This document shows, one piece after another, positions 1 through 8,479 of a stretch of 64,000 bases of DNA. How positions within the stretch are numbered: position 1 is the first letter of the stretch; every line of letters starts with the position of its first letter. This DNA comes from Grimontia marina (GTDB lineage: Bacteria; Pseudomonadota; Gammaproteobacteria; Enterobacterales; Vibrionaceae), in assembly GCF_900060185.1 (NCBI RefSeq), contig NZ_FIZY01000016.1, forward strand, positions 1 to 64,000, given 5' to 3'. Made by a program: the position numbers and the translations under genes. Below the pieces are notes generated by a model. The model saw only the letters and a list, made by a program, of their open reading frames with translations, was not told where the DNA came from and searched no databases.

Positions 1-1349
1 GCGACCTGAAAGTGGACTCAGTAAATCTCCAAGGCACTGTCGACCCTGCCCCGGATTCCGACGGTGACGGCATCCCGGACTACCTTGATTTGGAAAGCCA
101 GAACGCCGCCAATGACGGCACGGCCTTCGACATGCATGGCTATGACTTTGCTGCATTCGACTCGAACGGCGATGGCAAACTCGATAGCAATGATGAACTT
201 GGCGGTAACGATGTCAACGGCAACGGTATCGATGATCGTGCGGAAGATGCGGACGGCGATGGCTTATCAAATCCAAACGATGATGACGACGATAACGACG
301 GCACACTTGATATCTACGATGCGTTCCCATTTGATTCGAATGAAGATACTGATACAGACGGTGATGGTGTAGGTGATAATAGCGATGCATTCCCAACGGA
401 TGCTTCTGAAACCACAGATACTGATGGCGATGGACTGGGCAACAACCGAGATATGGATAGAGACAACGATGGTATTTCTAACAATCTCGAATCCAATATC
501 AATATGAATGTCTCCAGTTGGCCACTTCTAACGGGTAACACCAGTTTTACCCAAGGCTCACTAACCGGAAACGGCGGATACTGGCAGTCTCAGGCAAACT
601 CTGAGCGTTTTTCTGAGTATGGTTTCCGCTCACACTATCAGTTGAGCTTTGTCATAGACAGCCTCGGCACCTACAACATGATTGGACTGGGCAAGGAAGA
701 ATCCTCTGCCAGCTATGGCGATATAGATTACGCCTTCTATATCGTAAGCAGCACGTTGTATATCTATGAAAGTGGAGCATCTAAAGGCACATTTGGACGT
801 ATCTCTGTTGGAGATACCCTCTCCATTCAAATTGCCGACCGGGTGATTGCCTATTTCCGAAACAACGAATTGTTGCGCACCATTGTTTATGAGGGGGAGA
901 CGCCGGACTTCTATATCGACTCCAGCTTCTATAGTGGCGTGATTGAAATCAGCCGTTTCTTACTGTCTCCATTGCCGGGTACGCAGTTTGTTGCCGACTC
1001 AGACAACGACGGCATCCCGAATGATTTAGATCTGGACAGTGACAACGACTTAGTCCCGGACATTATTGAAGCGGGCTTTAAAGATGTAGATAGCAACTTC
1101 ATGATGGATAACATTGATATTGGTAAATCAATTGCGACTATTCCGGACTCTGACGATGATGGTATTCCTGATTTTGTTGACTCAGAAAGCCATAACTCAG
1201 GTAACGATGGATCTGATTACGATATTGCAGACACCAACTTTGCAAACTTCGACACTAACGGTGACGGAACGCTAAACCAGTTGGACGAATTTGGTGGTTA
1301 TGATACCAATTACAATGGAGTTGATGACCTGATTGAAGCGCTCGAATAA
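1..1349 (+). CDS. Ca-binding repeat surface protein, C-terminal part
   Basis: The reading frame is open at the left edge, so the start lies outside the window; at least 448 residues are visible. The sequence is dominated by Asp-rich thrombospondin type 3 / EF-hand-like loops (DSDGDGIPD, DTDGDGVGD, DSDNDGIPN) that bind calcium in secreted proteins. Between two blocks of these loops lies a stretch of about 150 residues without repeats, rich in aromatic and beta-type residues, that could be a lectin-like sandwich. A module of about 65 residues (DSDGDGIPD, then FAAFDSNGDG, then ELGGND) occurs near the left edge and again at the C-terminus (DSDDDGIPD, FANFDTNGDG, EFGGYD), so the protein contains a duplicated unit. 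No C-terminal membrane anchor or sorting signal is visible. A cell-surface or secreted role is inferred; the partner is unknown. Confidence 0.8.
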   Translation, partial: DLKVDSVNLQGTVDPAPDSDGDGIPDYLDLESQNAANDGTAFDMHGYDFAAFDSNGDGKLDSNDELGGNDVNGNGIDDRAEDADGDGLSNPNDDDDDNDGTLDIYDAFPFDSNEDTDTDGDGVGDNSDAFPTDASETTDTDGDGLGNNRDMDRDNDGISNNLESNINMNVSSWPLLTGNTSFTQGSLTGNGGYWQSQANSERFSEYGFRSHYQLSFVIDSLGTYNMIGLGKEESSASYGDIDYAFYIVSSTLYIYESGASKGTFGRISVGDTLSIQIADRVIAYFRNNELLRTIVYEGETPDFYIDSSFYSGVIEISRFLLSPLPGTQFVADSDNDGIPNDLDLDSDNDLVPDIIEAGFKDVDSNFMMDNIDIGKSIATIPDSDDDGIPDFVDSESHNSGNDGSDYDIADTNFANFDTNGDGTLNQLDEFGGYDTNYNGVDDLIEALE

Positions 1350-1354
1350 CACCA

Positions 1355-1390
1355 AGCCAGACTGAGAGACATCAGTCTGGCTCGCTTTTT
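1355..1390 (+). terminator. Rho-independent terminator
   Basis: A perfect 11-bp stem (AGCCAGACTGA with TCAGTCTGGCT), a 6-nt loop and a T-rich tail follow the stop of the calcium-repeat gene directly. Confidence 0.9.
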
Positions 1391-1807
1391 GTAACCCACC
1401 ACTAATAATGAAATATTGGGATTGAATGGGATCGTTTGGGATTTCGTGGGGCAGCCCTTTTATAGCGCGGGCTAATCAGAATCTGGAGAGCTAGCGCTGC
1501 AATCGCCGAATGTGGGACAAATCTAGCGAAAGACTATGTACGCATTCATTTGAGGAGAAATAAGGTCGTCACAGCCTTTTCGGCTCGTACCATTACCTAC
1601 TTTGACTTGAAAGCTTTCTCTTGTGACAAATTTCCAAGTTATCCGCTTTGCGAATCGGATCTGATCTCATACCCTGTTTGCAACACTACCAGTGTTTAAA
1701 CATACCAACATAAGTAAATTGAGAAGAGCCAATTACACAAGACCTAGGTGATTTAAAATCACTAGAATCTCCTACAGTTATGTGTGTGGCACACAATAAA
1801 TGAGGTT
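1391..1807. other. Intergenic, no gene seen
   Basis: About 420 bases read in both directions without a recognisable coding frame or RNA. A short palindrome, GTGATTTAAAATCAC, sits near 1750. Confidence 0.5.
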
Positions 1808-2050
1808 TCAAGGCATCAAGTATTGGTTTTGATTTTCCTCAGGAATACCTGCACTTAGGAAAAAGTCATCAATGCCATGAGAAAGGCCTTCAATATAGAA
1901 AAAGTCATGGTCGTAAAACAGTTCATCTTGTTGGCGAGCAAACTCATTGATTGGAGAGTCATCGTCACTATATGTCTCTTCGAAAATCACGCTGATATCG
2001 TTGAGGCTTGTTTTTGCCACCCAGAAATGCGCGTTTTGTAATTCTGACAT
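1808..2050 (-). CDS. Imm22-like immunity protein (orphan)
   Basis: An 80-residue acidic protein. The order FWVAKT near the N-terminus, then EETYSDDD, then FARQQDELFYDHDFFY resembles the Imm22 immunity family (a W-containing first strand, an acidic YxDD segment, a YDxDF segment). Imm22 proteins protect against polymorphic toxins. The family is usually somewhat longer, so this copy may be C-terminally shortened. No toxin gene lies next to it on either side: the left neighbour is a calcium-repeat protein reading the other way and the right side is 680 bases of non-coding DNA. The family assignment is from memory of the motif pattern and is moderate. The ribosome-binding site is weak. Confidence 0.5.
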   Translation of the reverse strand: MSELQNAHFWVAKTSLNDISVIFEETYSDDDSPINEFARQQDELFYDHDFFYIEGLSHGIDDFFLSAGIPEENQNQYLMP

Positions 2051-2734
2051 GACACGTAACCTATTTTGAGTTCGCTTAAACCTAAGTTAGCTCTCTACTT
2101 AAAATCCTTCCCAAGCCACACTACCCGGTCCAGGACTTCGATGTTCTGCATCTTTTCAGGCCCAACGTCTTTGCACAGAGAAGCCGCTTAAAATGGGATG
2201 CCAGACACTTTTCAAAATAAACGGTTTCATTTTTCAGTTTTCCCGGCGGGCTACAAAATATCGGTTGGTTTTAAAACAATTTAAAACCCAGAGGTTAAAA
2301 AGATAGTAACAAACCTCATTCACAGCTATACGCCGAAATCCAAATCGACCTAAGAGAAGAAATTTAACCTTATATTTCATTGAGTTAATTTTTTCATCGC
2401 CCAACTAATTCACCTAGTTATCCACAGATTCTGTTGATAGGTTCATCACAGGTCAATAGGTAATTTTTCCTTTATTATCTTATAGTTACTATGAAATTAA
2501 AGAAAAAATAAATTTTTCTTGACCTAATGTTTAAAAATGAAGTCGAAACGAGTGGTTGAAGTTCGTCAAAAATAGTTCGTTAGATGACGAATAAACTGTT
2601 TGCACATCACCATGTTACATGTAGGTCAAAACGGTGAGACAAAATAAGACTAGCTGTTGACAACTCCGTCGAAAACGGAGTTGTCACAGAGAAAATACTG
2701 AGGAAATCAAGAACGTTTCAATATACCAAGCCGG
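2051..2734. other. AT-rich intergenic region
   Basis: Almost 700 bases without a plausible gene in either strand. AT-rich, with a DnaA-box-like TTATCCACA near 2418 that stands alone, and a perfect hairpin at 2658-2686 listed separately. No RNA family was recognised. Confidence 0.5.
2658..2686. repeat. Perfect 12-bp inverted repeat hairpin
   Basis: TGACAACTCCGT and ACGGAGTTGTCA are separated by five bases (CGAAA). It lies about 50 bases past the stop of the amidase gene on the minus strand. Neither side has a clear T tract, so it is an imperfect terminator candidate or an RNA stability hairpin. Confidence 0.6.
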
Positions 2735-3889
2735 CTACATGTACCAACGCGAAGCTGCTTCAAACACCAACCTATCCTCACCAGGATAAGCTAACAGAGA
2801 AACGCCCATTGGAACGCCGTCGACCATTAACAAAGGTAATGTGAGTTGCGATAATCCAGCGACCTCTGCGATAGCGTAGAGACGTCGCTGATTAGTAAGA
2901 AATGATTCATCGACAGATTCACCTTTGGGAGGTTGCCCTGGAGAAGTCGGGATCATCAAAACCTCTCCAGGCTTGAAAAATCCTTGCAAACTGTCACTGA
3001 AAAACTCACGTTTTTTCTTAGTTTCGACGAACTCTTTAAAACTCTTACCCCTTATTTGCTTCAGATGCTCTTCCGTTTCATCTGAGAATTTTGGCTTTTG
3101 TTCGTCAAGCCACTGTCCATATTGCAAGTCTACTTCCCGGCCTAGTATTACCGAATGGATGTTGTGAGCCTGAGTTAAGGTGAGCTTACTGAGACTAGGC
3201 ATGTCATTGCGGAAGATCTTGGATTTAGCTAATTTTTCTTCCCATTTCAGCAAAGCTTCAGCCGAGAGCAACTCGTGAAAGAGGGAAGAGGCATTGATTA
3301 TGGCCCCAAGCCGAACCGCCTTGGGAGGCTTAGTCCAGCATTTCTCGGCGATTTGCTCCAAAGTTGATAGATGCTTTGTCATAAAGCCAACGGCATCAAA
3401 TGAAGGCGAAATCGGTGCGATACCCCTCAGGTCAACCATCCCTTGTGAAGGGCGATAACCAAACAAGCCACTGTAAGATGCTGGGATCAGCACCCCCCCG
3501 CAGCAATCATTACCTATCCCGATGCTTGCGCTACCTTTGGAAACGGCAATTGCTGCTCCGGAAGAAGACCCACCTAGACGGGCAAATGGAGAGACAGGGT
3601 TTTTGAGTCTAGCCAGGAAAGGGTTCTTCCCACTAATACTGATGCCGAATTCATCAACTTGAGTTTTCCCAATCAAACGACACCCGGATTGCATCAATGT
3701 AGATACTACATGTGCATCATTATGGGCTGGCGCGTGGCCATCAGACCATTGCGGCACACCGATGCCTGTTACTGTGTCTTTCAGACCAACGCTATCGCTA
3801 ACGACTAACTTTTGGCGTGCAAGCACACCAGAAGAAATGTCTTGTCTTTCAGGCTTAAACTCATTGATGAGGTAGTTATTCTTGGCCAT
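2735..3889 (-). CDS. AMI1-type amidase signature protein, nucleophile lost
   Basis: A 384-residue member of the amidase signature family, closest in feel to the short plant AMI1 indole-acetamide hydrolase group (SVGLKD, then VDEFG, GGSSSG, and ASYSGLFGYRPSQG). The catalytic Lys is present at residue 37 and the cis-Ser stretch at 108-110. The nucleophile motif, normally G-T-D-T-G-G-S-x-R, reads GNDCCGGVLIP here: the serine falls on Gly132 and the Arg on Leu. The spacing from the first Ser is the same 24 residues as in AMI1, so this is a substitution rather than an indel. The protein is probably not a normal amidase; two cysteines (129, 130) lie beside the site. It follows the J-domain gene by 62 bases on the same strand and may be cotranscribed with it. 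Confidence 0.8.
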   Translation of the reverse strand: MAKNNYLINEFKPERQDISSGVLARQKLVVSDSVGLKDTVTGIGVPQWSDGHAPAHNDAHVVSTLMQSGCRLIGKTQVDEFGISISGKNPFLARLKNPVSPFARLGGSSSGAAIAVSKGSASIGIGNDCCGGVLIPASYSGLFGYRPSQGMVDLRGIAPISPSFDAVGFMTKHLSTLEQIAEKCWTKPPKAVRLGAIINASSLFHELLSAEALLKWEEKLAKSKIFRNDMPSLSKLTLTQAHNIHSVILGREVDLQYGQWLDEQKPKFSDETEEHLKQIRGKSFKEFVETKKKREFFSDSLQGFFKPGEVLMIPTSPGQPPKGESVDESFLTNQRRLYAIAEVAGLSQLTLPLLMVDGVPMGVSLLAYPGEDRLVFEAASRWYM

Positions 3890-3951
3890 ATACTTCTACT
3901 TCTTTTCTTCTCCTATTCATAAGGTTATAACTAAATTCTCAAATATGAGAA

Positions 3952-5079
3952 CTAAGAATTACATTTTTTTAGTAACGCGGTACGACTTTCGCGAAAAGCT
4001 TCGCTTGTAAAGAACTCGTCGTTTATTTGAAGTTTCCGGCTCTGTAGCCAGCTTTCCGCTGATGAGCCTTGTCCATACGGAATTTTGTATACGTGAAAGT
4101 GTTGATTTTGGTGTAAATAGATTAGATTCGCAGCCACACGCAAAGGCCTAAAGGGTTCGTTAAGATAAAGCCTAAACTCACCGCTGCAGTCATTGACAAC
4201 ATAAGAACCATTGGCACTACGGATTGAAATATATGGCCCGTTTGATTCCGTGTAAGACGCTAACGACCAGACTCCTGTTTCAGTCGTAAGTTTCAGAAAC
4301 GGCAGACGCAATGTTTCCTTCATCGTTGGTTCGGTTTCTTCGATGGTAGGAACATTATCCGTAGTGGTTTGATCTTTCGGTTTGGCATGTACTACACGCA
4401 CTGTCGGTGGAATGACTTCCGGCTCTTCGGTATTGAACCAAGCTGATATGACAGACCAATTCAGCATGCTGGCGCCAAGAAACAAAACCACAACCAGTGA
4501 TGACGTCGCCATGGCCGGTAACCAAAATTTTTGTGCCCACTGAATAGCACCCGGCATTTTTCTCCCTGAACTTCGCTCCAGCTCAGTTTCCAGAACTTCA
4601 TTTTCTGACAGCGCACGGCGCAACTCACCCGCCAGCTTACCCTGTTCTCCAATGGCTGCATCTTTCTGATTTTGTAGGCGATTACGCTCATCTTTGAGGA
4701 GCGCAATCTCGCCCTCAAGCTGGGTAATTTTACGCGAATAATCGATACCACTGCCGCTATTGCTTGCCTTACGAGATTGACTGAGTTGGACCTTTAGTAG
4801 TTTATTGAGCGCAGATAGCTCATCCCTTTCTTTTTTTACAGCAGCTAATTCACGCTCCAAAGCTGTATTGTTGCCAACAGTAGAAACAGAAGGGATTAAG
4901 ATTGGGTGCTCGCCCTTTCCTTTTACAATATTGTCGTAGGAATGACGGACGAGATGCATCAGAGCCTTGGAACCACCTTTGTCCGGGTGCACGCGAACAG
5001 ACAGCAATTTATAGCGCTGTTTTACAGTGGATTCAGGATCTCCCGATTTGGTGCCTAATATTTCATTAAACGTGGTCAT
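3952..5079 (-). CDS. Membrane-anchored J-domain protein with coiled coil
   Basis: A 375-residue protein. Residues 1-60 are a J-domain with HPDKGG at 31-36, the HPD tripeptide being the part that stimulates the ATPase of DnaK-type Hsp70. Residues 75-180 are a charged heptad-type coiled coil. One hydrophobic segment near 186-210 is a likely membrane helix, and the last 130 residues form a globular tail that should lie across the membrane. It lacks the Gly/Phe and zinc regions of DnaJ, so it is a specialised co-chaperone (type III). The adjacent downstream gene on the same strand is the amidase-like protein. The client is unknown. The start ATG has only a weak ribosome-binding site. Confidence 0.8.
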   Translation of the reverse strand: MTTFNEILGTKSGDPESTVKQRYKLLSVRVHPDKGGSKALMHLVRHSYDNIVKGKGEHPILIPSVSTVGNNTALERELAAVKKERDELSALNKLLKVQLSQSRKASNSGSGIDYSRKITQLEGEIALLKDERNRLQNQKDAAIGEQGKLAGELRRALSENEVLETELERSSGRKMPGAIQWAQKFWLPAMATSSLVVVLFLGASMLNWSVISAWFNTEEPEVIPPTVRVVHAKPKDQTTTDNVPTIEETEPTMKETLRLPFLKLTTETGVWSLASYTESNGPYISIRSANGSYVVNDCSGEFRLYLNEPFRPLRVAANLIYLHQNQHFHVYKIPYGQGSSAESWLQSRKLQINDEFFTSEAFRESRTALLKKCNS

Positions 5080-5339
5080 TGACAGTTTTAAATACAGTTG
5101 AGATGAAGTTATATCGGCTCTTTAGGGACATTCTTGAGTTAGAAGGTGTCTTAAAATCAAGATAGAGCAAAGCACACTTCTCTGTTCGAGCAATCGTCTA
5201 AGGTTTGTTCAAGCTCTACTTTTCCTTACAAACAAAAGAAACGTTTCATTAACATAGAATCATCTTTTTAAGCCTTTGTGTTCAATTTTATACCAAACAC
5301 TCCATTTTCAATTGCATTCACAATTTTGCGATCTATGAT

Positions 5340-5575
5340 ACATACGAAAATTTGAAGACCCGGTGAACGCTGCTGGAGAGAGATGGCATTGGCCATCCGC
5401 CGAAGAAGTAAATCTTTCAGGCACTCATTAACACTGAATTTGGTGTTTGAGTAAGGACAGTAGTGGGAGGGAACTCTGGAGAGAGGTAAGCACGACTTAC
5501 CCGCCGAAGGAGCAAGCTCGCCCATCTTTAAAGATGGATTCGAGTGAAACTCTCAGGCAAAAGGACAGAGGAGAT
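5340..5575 (+). ncRNA. Tandem glycine riboswitch
   Basis: Two consecutive glycine aptamers. The first runs about 5340-5463, with CTGGAGAGA, CCGCCGAAGAAG and TTTCAGGCA; the second about 5464-5575, with CTCTGGAGAGA, CCGCCGAAGGAGCAA and AACTCTCAGGCAAAAGGACAGAG. The double aptamer with a short linker is the architecture described for the V. cholerae RNA upstream of its Na+/alanine-glycine symporter, and the same transporter type follows here. Glycine binding is expected to raise expression of the transporter. Confidence 0.95.
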
Positions 5576-5681
5576 AACCGCATTAATTTTCGTTATTACC
5601 AAATAACCTGAAGATACACGATTCAGCGAGCATATTCAGGCCATTTGGTTATACATACTGCTATCTTTCTGCGGCTACTCT

Positions 5682-5703
5682 CCTCCTTTTAATCTAAAGG
5701 GGG
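5682..5703 (+). promoter_or_regulatory. Shine-Dalgarno-sequestering hairpin (expression platform)
   Basis: CCTCCTTT pairs with AAAGGGGG across a 6-nt loop, eight pairs with one G-U. The 3' arm is the ribosome-binding site of the transporter at 5708. This suggests control of translation start rather than of termination. There is also complementarity between ACCAAAT near 5598 and ATTTGGT near 5643, which may form the alternative fold. Confidence 0.65.
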
Positions 5704-5707
5704 ATAA

Positions 5708-7096
5708 ATGAACCATTCGCTTTACGACTTTCTACAAATCATAGACAACCTCGTATGGGGTCCACCACTTCTGCTGCTGCTTGTCGGCACTGGTATATAT
5801 TTCACTTTCCGTCTTGGCGCACTTCAGTTTTCTAAATTGCCTTTAGCGCTATCTTACGTGTTCAAAAAAGAAGAAGGTGTCACTGGCAAAGGCGATGTTT
5901 CTAGCTTCGCTGCGCTTTGTACTGCCCTTTCTGCCACTATTGGAACCGGTAACATCGTTGGTGTTGCTACCGCCTTGAAACTGGGTGGTCCGGGCGCTCT
6001 GCTCTGGATGTGGATGGCGGCACTTTTCGGTATGGCAACCAAATATGCTGAGTGTCTACTTGCGGTGAAATACCGTGAAAAAGATGCCCAAGGAAACATA
6101 TTGGGTGGACCCATGCTCTACCTGGAAAAAGGTGTAGGCCAAAAGTGGTTGGCACGCCTGTTTGCCTTCTTCACTATTGGGGTGGCTTGCTTCGGTATTG
6201 GCACTTTCCCACAAGTGAATGCGATTGTGGATGCCAGCCATATTGCATTCAACGTTCCCAATGAAATCACCGCGATCGTGCTTACTTTATTGGTTGCTGC
6301 CGTGACTATTGGCGGTATCAAGTCCATTGCAGGACTAGCTAGCAAGATCATTCCTACCATGACTGTGGTTTACGTAACCGCTTGTATCGGCATTTTGGTG
6401 AACAATGCAGGCGCAATTCCTTCAGCGATTAGCCTAATTTTGGAGTCTGCGTTTACTGGTCAAGCTGCAACTGGCGGTTTCGTTGGTGCCTCTATCATGA
6501 TCGCTATTCAAGCGGGTGTCGCCCGTGGCGTATTCTCAAATGAATCGGGTTTGGGAAGTGCTCCGATGGCAGCCGCTTCTGCGCAAACAAATTCATGTGT
6601 GCGTCAGGGTTTGATCTCCATGGTCGGCACCTTTTTGGATACCATTGTCATCTGTTCAATGACAGGCCTGGCACTGGTACTGACTGGTGTTTGGTCAATG
6701 GACATTGAAGGTGCAAGAATGACCACTGAGGCATTTTCGATAGGCCTAGATAAAGGTTTTGGACCCATGGTTGTTGCTATAGGTCTTATGTTCTTCGCTT
6801 TCACTACAATTCTTGGTTGGAACTATTACGGTGAGCGTTGTGTGGTGTATTTGTTTGGCCAACGCGCGGTGCCGACTTATAAGATTGTTTTCTTGACGCT
6901 GATTTTGTCCGGTGCATTTATCAAACTGGATATGATTTGGCTGATTGCAGACATTGTTAATGGACTCATGGCTGTACCAAATCTGATCGGTTTGATCCTA
7001 CTTCGCCATGTTGTCGCGGAAGAAACCAACATCTACTTTGAAGCGTTGAAAAATACTATCCGCTCATCGGCTGACTCAAACGCTACCAGCGCTTGA
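5708..7096 (+). CDS. Na+/alanine-glycine symporter, AGCS family
   Basis: A 462-residue integral membrane protein with about ten hydrophobic segments, typical of the alanine/glycine:cation symporter family (AgcS, DagA). Family signatures are visible, including GTGNIVGVATALKLGGPGALLWMW and GVARGVFSNESGLGSAPMAAA split over residues 80-105 and 270-295. It imports glycine or alanine with sodium. The tandem glycine riboswitch upstream makes glycine the likely main substrate. It is a single-gene unit closed by a strong terminator at 7115. The ATG at 5708 is fixed by the AAAGGGGG ribosome-binding site. Confidence 0.95.
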   Translation: MNHSLYDFLQIIDNLVWGPPLLLLLVGTGIYFTFRLGALQFSKLPLALSYVFKKEEGVTGKGDVSSFAALCTALSATIGTGNIVGVATALKLGGPGALLWMWMAALFGMATKYAECLLAVKYREKDAQGNILGGPMLYLEKGVGQKWLARLFAFFTIGVACFGIGTFPQVNAIVDASHIAFNVPNEITAIVLTLLVAAVTIGGIKSIAGLASKIIPTMTVVYVTACIGILVNNAGAIPSAISLILESAFTGQAATGGFVGASIMIAIQAGVARGVFSNESGLGSAPMAAASAQTNSCVRQGLISMVGTFLDTIVICSMTGLALVLTGVWSMDIEGARMTTEAFSIGLDKGFGPMVVAIGLMFFAFTTILGWNYYGERCVVYLFGQRAVPTYKIVFLTLILSGAFIKLDMIWLIADIVNGLMAVPNLIGLILLRHVVAEETNIYFEALKNTIRSSADSNATSA

Positions 7097-7114
7097 ATCT
7101 GCCAGTTATTGAAA

Positions 7115-7140
7115 AAAACAGCGCCAATTGGCGCTGTTTT
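7115..7140. terminator. Bidirectional terminator
   Basis: AAAACAGCGCC and GGCGCTGTTTT flank a 4-nt AATT loop. It lies between the convergent symporter and HAD genes and has A and T tracts on both sides. Confidence 0.9.
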
Positions 7141-7154
7141 GTCTGGGTAGGTGA

Positions 7155-7835
7155 TTATGCAGTTTTAGCACTTAGCATATCGCTTAGGCCCAGTTTGCCG
7201 AAGATCGCATCATAATGAGCGAAATTTGGAATACGGGTATGGTGCTTAACCTTAGTGCCCACCGCGACGAACTCATAGCCCAATGTGCTAGTTGCCATTT
7301 TGTCCCACTCTCCATCACCGAAGTAAACGCGGCGGGTAAATACTGCACCAGTGTCCTGCTTAGCACGAAACGCCGCTAATGCCATGATTTCACTACGTGT
7401 CATCGCATCTGAGCACGAGGCAAAACTCACACCAGTCACATCAAAACCAGCTGCGCTCAGCTTCATTTTTGCGGAGTCTTCCCACCCACCAGTCGCAATC
7501 GCCAACACCACATTTGGGTGTGCTTTCATGTCATTCACAAACTCAATCGCACCAGGAGTTGCAGTCAAATCATTTTGATTTGATGAGATATACTCACGGA
7601 GTTTCTGCAAAAACAGTGCTTTCACTTCTCGTAGAATACGCATTCTGTCCTGGCGTAATCCTTGTTTTTCAATTAATTCTTCTAAGATGCCGACATCCGT
7701 CACGTTGGTAAACGCGCCCCAATCATCGGTAAGTTCAATTCCCACGACTTCCTCTACTGCAGAGCGAAAACAATCGGAATCAAAATCGTAGCTGTCGATC
7801 AACGTCCCATCGACATCCAACATAAACAGGTTCAT
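7155..7835 (-). CDS. HAD-superfamily phosphatase
   Basis: About 226 residues. Motif I is DVDGTL at the N-terminus (Asp nucleophile and acid/base), a Thr in ATGGW fits motif II, and FGDGEWD near residue 185 is the metal-binding motif IV. The helical cap between motifs I and II is that of the phosphoglycolate phosphatase / beta-phosphoglucomutase type. The substrate cannot be read from the sequence. Two start codons lie 9 bases apart; the GAGGA ribosome-binding site abuts the first (7844) and is correctly spaced from the second (7835), so the second is preferred. It converges on the symporter gene and shares its terminator. Confidence 0.8.
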   Translation of the reverse strand: MNLFMLDVDGTLIDSYDFDSDCFRSAVEEVVGIELTDDWGAFTNVTDVGILEELIEKQGLRQDRMRILREVKALFLQKLREYISSNQNDLTATPGAIEFVNDMKAHPNVVLAIATGGWEDSAKMKLSAAGFDVTGVSFASCSDAMTRSEIMALAAFRAKQDTGAVFTRRVYFGDGEWDKMATSTLGYEFVAVGTKVKHHTRIPNFAHYDAIFGKLGLSDMLSAKTA

Positions 7836-8026
7836 TAACACCATTCCTCAAATCTAGGATACAGACACAACCCTCAAGGCTGATTTGAAATTGTGCTCGG
7901 CGGTTGGCCCCGCGCAAACCGAACATTGTATTTACAAATGTAACGTATGAGCAACATTCTTTACTCATATTTACAGATAGTAGACCTACATCAAGATTGA
8001 CGCATACGCTAGAAAAGAAATGTGAC

Positions 8027-8063
8027 AAAGTGATGGCTACTAACATTTTGTAACCATCACTTT
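8027..8063. repeat. Imperfect inverted repeat downstream of 8106 gene
   Basis: AAAGTGATGG and CCATCACTTT, extended by TAC/GTA after one mismatch, form a long hairpin about 45 bases past the end of the minus-strand gene at 8106. There is only a weak T-rich stretch after it, so it may be a terminator or a processing site. Confidence 0.5.
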
Positions 8064-8105
8064 CAAAGATTGTGTGATGTGGGCGACGCTGATGTTTAGC
8101 CGGAT

Positions 8106-8363
8106 CTATAGCGAAATAACGTGACTACTGGTTTCGCTCACTTCTTCGCCAATCATTTCATCGTAAGGGTTGTCCATTATCAGTATTGCTGATGTGAACC
8201 CCTGCTGTGTGAGAGCTTCTTTGGCAGTGTTAAGGCATTCGAAGAACATCAGGTCTCCATCCCTGCCCCGCTTGTACGTCACTGTTCCTTTTCCCGCGCT
8301 GGTTCCGATGAGGTATTTGCTTGTATCGCCACAACTCACAATGATTGCTTCCGCGTTAGACAT
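8106..8363 (-). CDS. Small DUF6482-like protein
   Basis: An 85-residue protein beginning MSNAEAIIVSCG and carrying NPYDEMIGEE near its C-terminus; the YDEMIG signature is typical of small Gammaproteobacterial proteins of the DUF6482 kind, whose function is unknown. The frame continues upstream to 8519, but the GAGGGGAT ribosome-binding site just before 8363 and the overlap of the longer version with the tRNA-Cys sequence favour the internal ATG. It carries no signal peptide or membrane segment and is a monocistronic gene. Confidence 0.6.
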   Translation of the reverse strand: MSNAEAIIVSCGDTSKYLIGTSAGKGTVTYKRGRDGDLMFFECLNTAKEALTQQGFTSAILIMDNPYDEMIGEEVSETSSHVISL

Positions 8364-8479
8364 TGGTATCCCCTCTTGTTTTGGTTGAAGAGAGTTACGC
8401 AAAGAAAAGCCACTGCGATCAAAAAGCGCTGTTTCAGACAATGTGAAAAATGAGTACAGGAAGATTCTGGGGGAGAAAA

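Noticed and set aside
2410-2430. DnaA-box-like TTATCCACA in AT-rich DNA as a possible replication origin
   Set aside because: Only one such box, with no cluster, no origin-associated genes and no GC-skew information.
5268-5525. 85-codon open frame on the minus strand
   Set aside because: It lies wholly within the tandem glycine riboswitch, whose structure explains the sequence.
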